A stretch of DNA of 64,000 bases from Welwitschia mirabilis (lineage: Eukaryota; Gnetophyta; Gnetopsida; Welwitschiales): the NCBI GenBank assembly GCA_051453625.1, contig JBOZIK010000001.1:298431805-298495804 (forward strand). The letters are read 5' to 3'. The position numbers and the translations under genes were made by a program. Below, in pieces: positions 63,186-64,000 of the stretch; position 1 is the first letter of the stretch, and each line of letters begins with the position of its first letter. Under the pieces are notes generated by a model. That model saw only the letters and a program-made list of their open reading frames with translations. It searched no databases and was not told where the DNA came from.

Positions 63186-64000
63186 GTACATACATTCATA
63201 TATATATATGCTTTATATCTTTGTAATGTCCATAGGAAATATTAGTGGTTTAGAAAATAGATTAAATATTTTTATTCTAATGAAATATGCTATTAAAGGA
63301 GGTACATTTAAAATCAACAATTTGCAAATATATTTAAATTAAAACATGTAGGAACATATCTATGATGTAATTTAGAATAAAATAAAATAAGGAATGGTAG
63401 TGATAATAATTTTTGTTTGTAACATAATTAGATATGTTCTTGATTATGAATTCACATAATTGCTTAGCTTGAGCTAGATCCCAGTTATCAATGAATGGGA
63501 TTGTAACCATCATTGTATGTTGGCAAAAATCCAACAAAATTAGATATACATGAAAAATGGTTCTCTAATAACAATATAGAAGTAAGTTAATAGATCTCTA
63601 AAATTATAGTAAATTTCTATAAGCTAAATTAATAGTGTTAAGAAATGATGGTGTTTTTTCTTAGGTTACTTTAATACCTCAGATAATGTAAAAGAAATGT
63701 AAATTAGGATTAATTTTAAATGGGAATGTAACAATTTCAAATAGTAAGATAGTGTAACATTTTAGAATATTGAGATAGTGTTTTGTTAGTATTTTGTAAG
63801 TATACTAAGCATTTTATAATATGATATTAAATAATAATAAAGAATAGCATGCACTTGATAATATGACTAAAAAAAGAATGAATGAATAAAAAGTATTATA
63901 AACTAGGTTGAATAATTTTGTAAGTCATAGTTGAATGAATGAAATTTTCTTTGAAGGGAACTTATAGTGTTGAATGGTGCATTAGGAAAAAGCCTAATCT
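63186..64000. other. AT-rich sequence, nothing recognised
   Basis: No module, element or supported frame is seen. The minus-strand frame 63,334-63,537 has no recognisable motif. Confidence 0.5.

Noticed and set aside
63003-63245. Several frames of Cys-Val or Thr-His repeats
   Set aside because: Translations of the (AC)n microsatellite and the adjacent gap.

Overview
This window is nuclear DNA of a flowering plant, and almost all of it is decayed repeat sequence. It is very AT-rich. It holds gag and protease remnants of plant Ty3/gypsy retrotransposons of the Athila/Tat type, with primer-binding sites resembling the tRNA-Asp type. Thirteen runs of N show a draft scaffold. I cannot name the species. 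I found no intact host gene, rRNA or tRNA gene, operon or CRISPR array. No long frame outside the retroelement remnants looks like a real protein gene.

Layout. (1) About 1-36,060 and 40,735-47,097 are built from diverged copies of a few non-coding modules, here called A, B, D, E, C and F. The order is A1(1-5,760) B1(5,340-9,320) D1 C1 D2(11,600-13,354) [retroelement 1 plus gap] E1 C2 F1 [gap] E2 C3(ends 23,332) [unrelated 23.3-26.7 kb] B2(26,718-30,763) D3 E3 C4 F2(ends about 36,060) [A-rich 36-40.7 kb] A2(40,735-47,097). It looks like a nested segmental/tandem repeat whose larger unit exceeds 15 kb. I recognise no known element in it. (2) Retroelement 1 (13,360-17,688) interrupts the D-E junction, and an uninterrupted copy of that junction is present near 31,968. 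(3) 47.1-49.3 kb holds two copies of a roughly 957 bp direct repeat that begins exactly where A2 stops. (4) 51.6-63 kb is a graveyard of LTR elements: element 3 (PBS 53,103-53,120), a minus-strand gag remnant (57.4-58.25 kb), a regular higher-order minisatellite (58,511-59,419), and element 2 (LTR about 59,497-60,872, PBS, leader, gag to about 62,960).

How the parts relate. The three plus-strand elements share decayed tRNA-Asp-type PBSs. Their LTRs or leaders also share small CATC/GATG or CGTCC/GGACG dyads, which suggests one family or lineage. Stops in the gag remnants and differences in the PBSs are mostly C-to-T or G-to-A, as expected for old methylated DNA. Several 100-N gaps are flanked by duplicated sequence and probably mark unmerged or haplotypic contig ends, not real missing DNA. 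Identity percentages and base composition were judged by eye.
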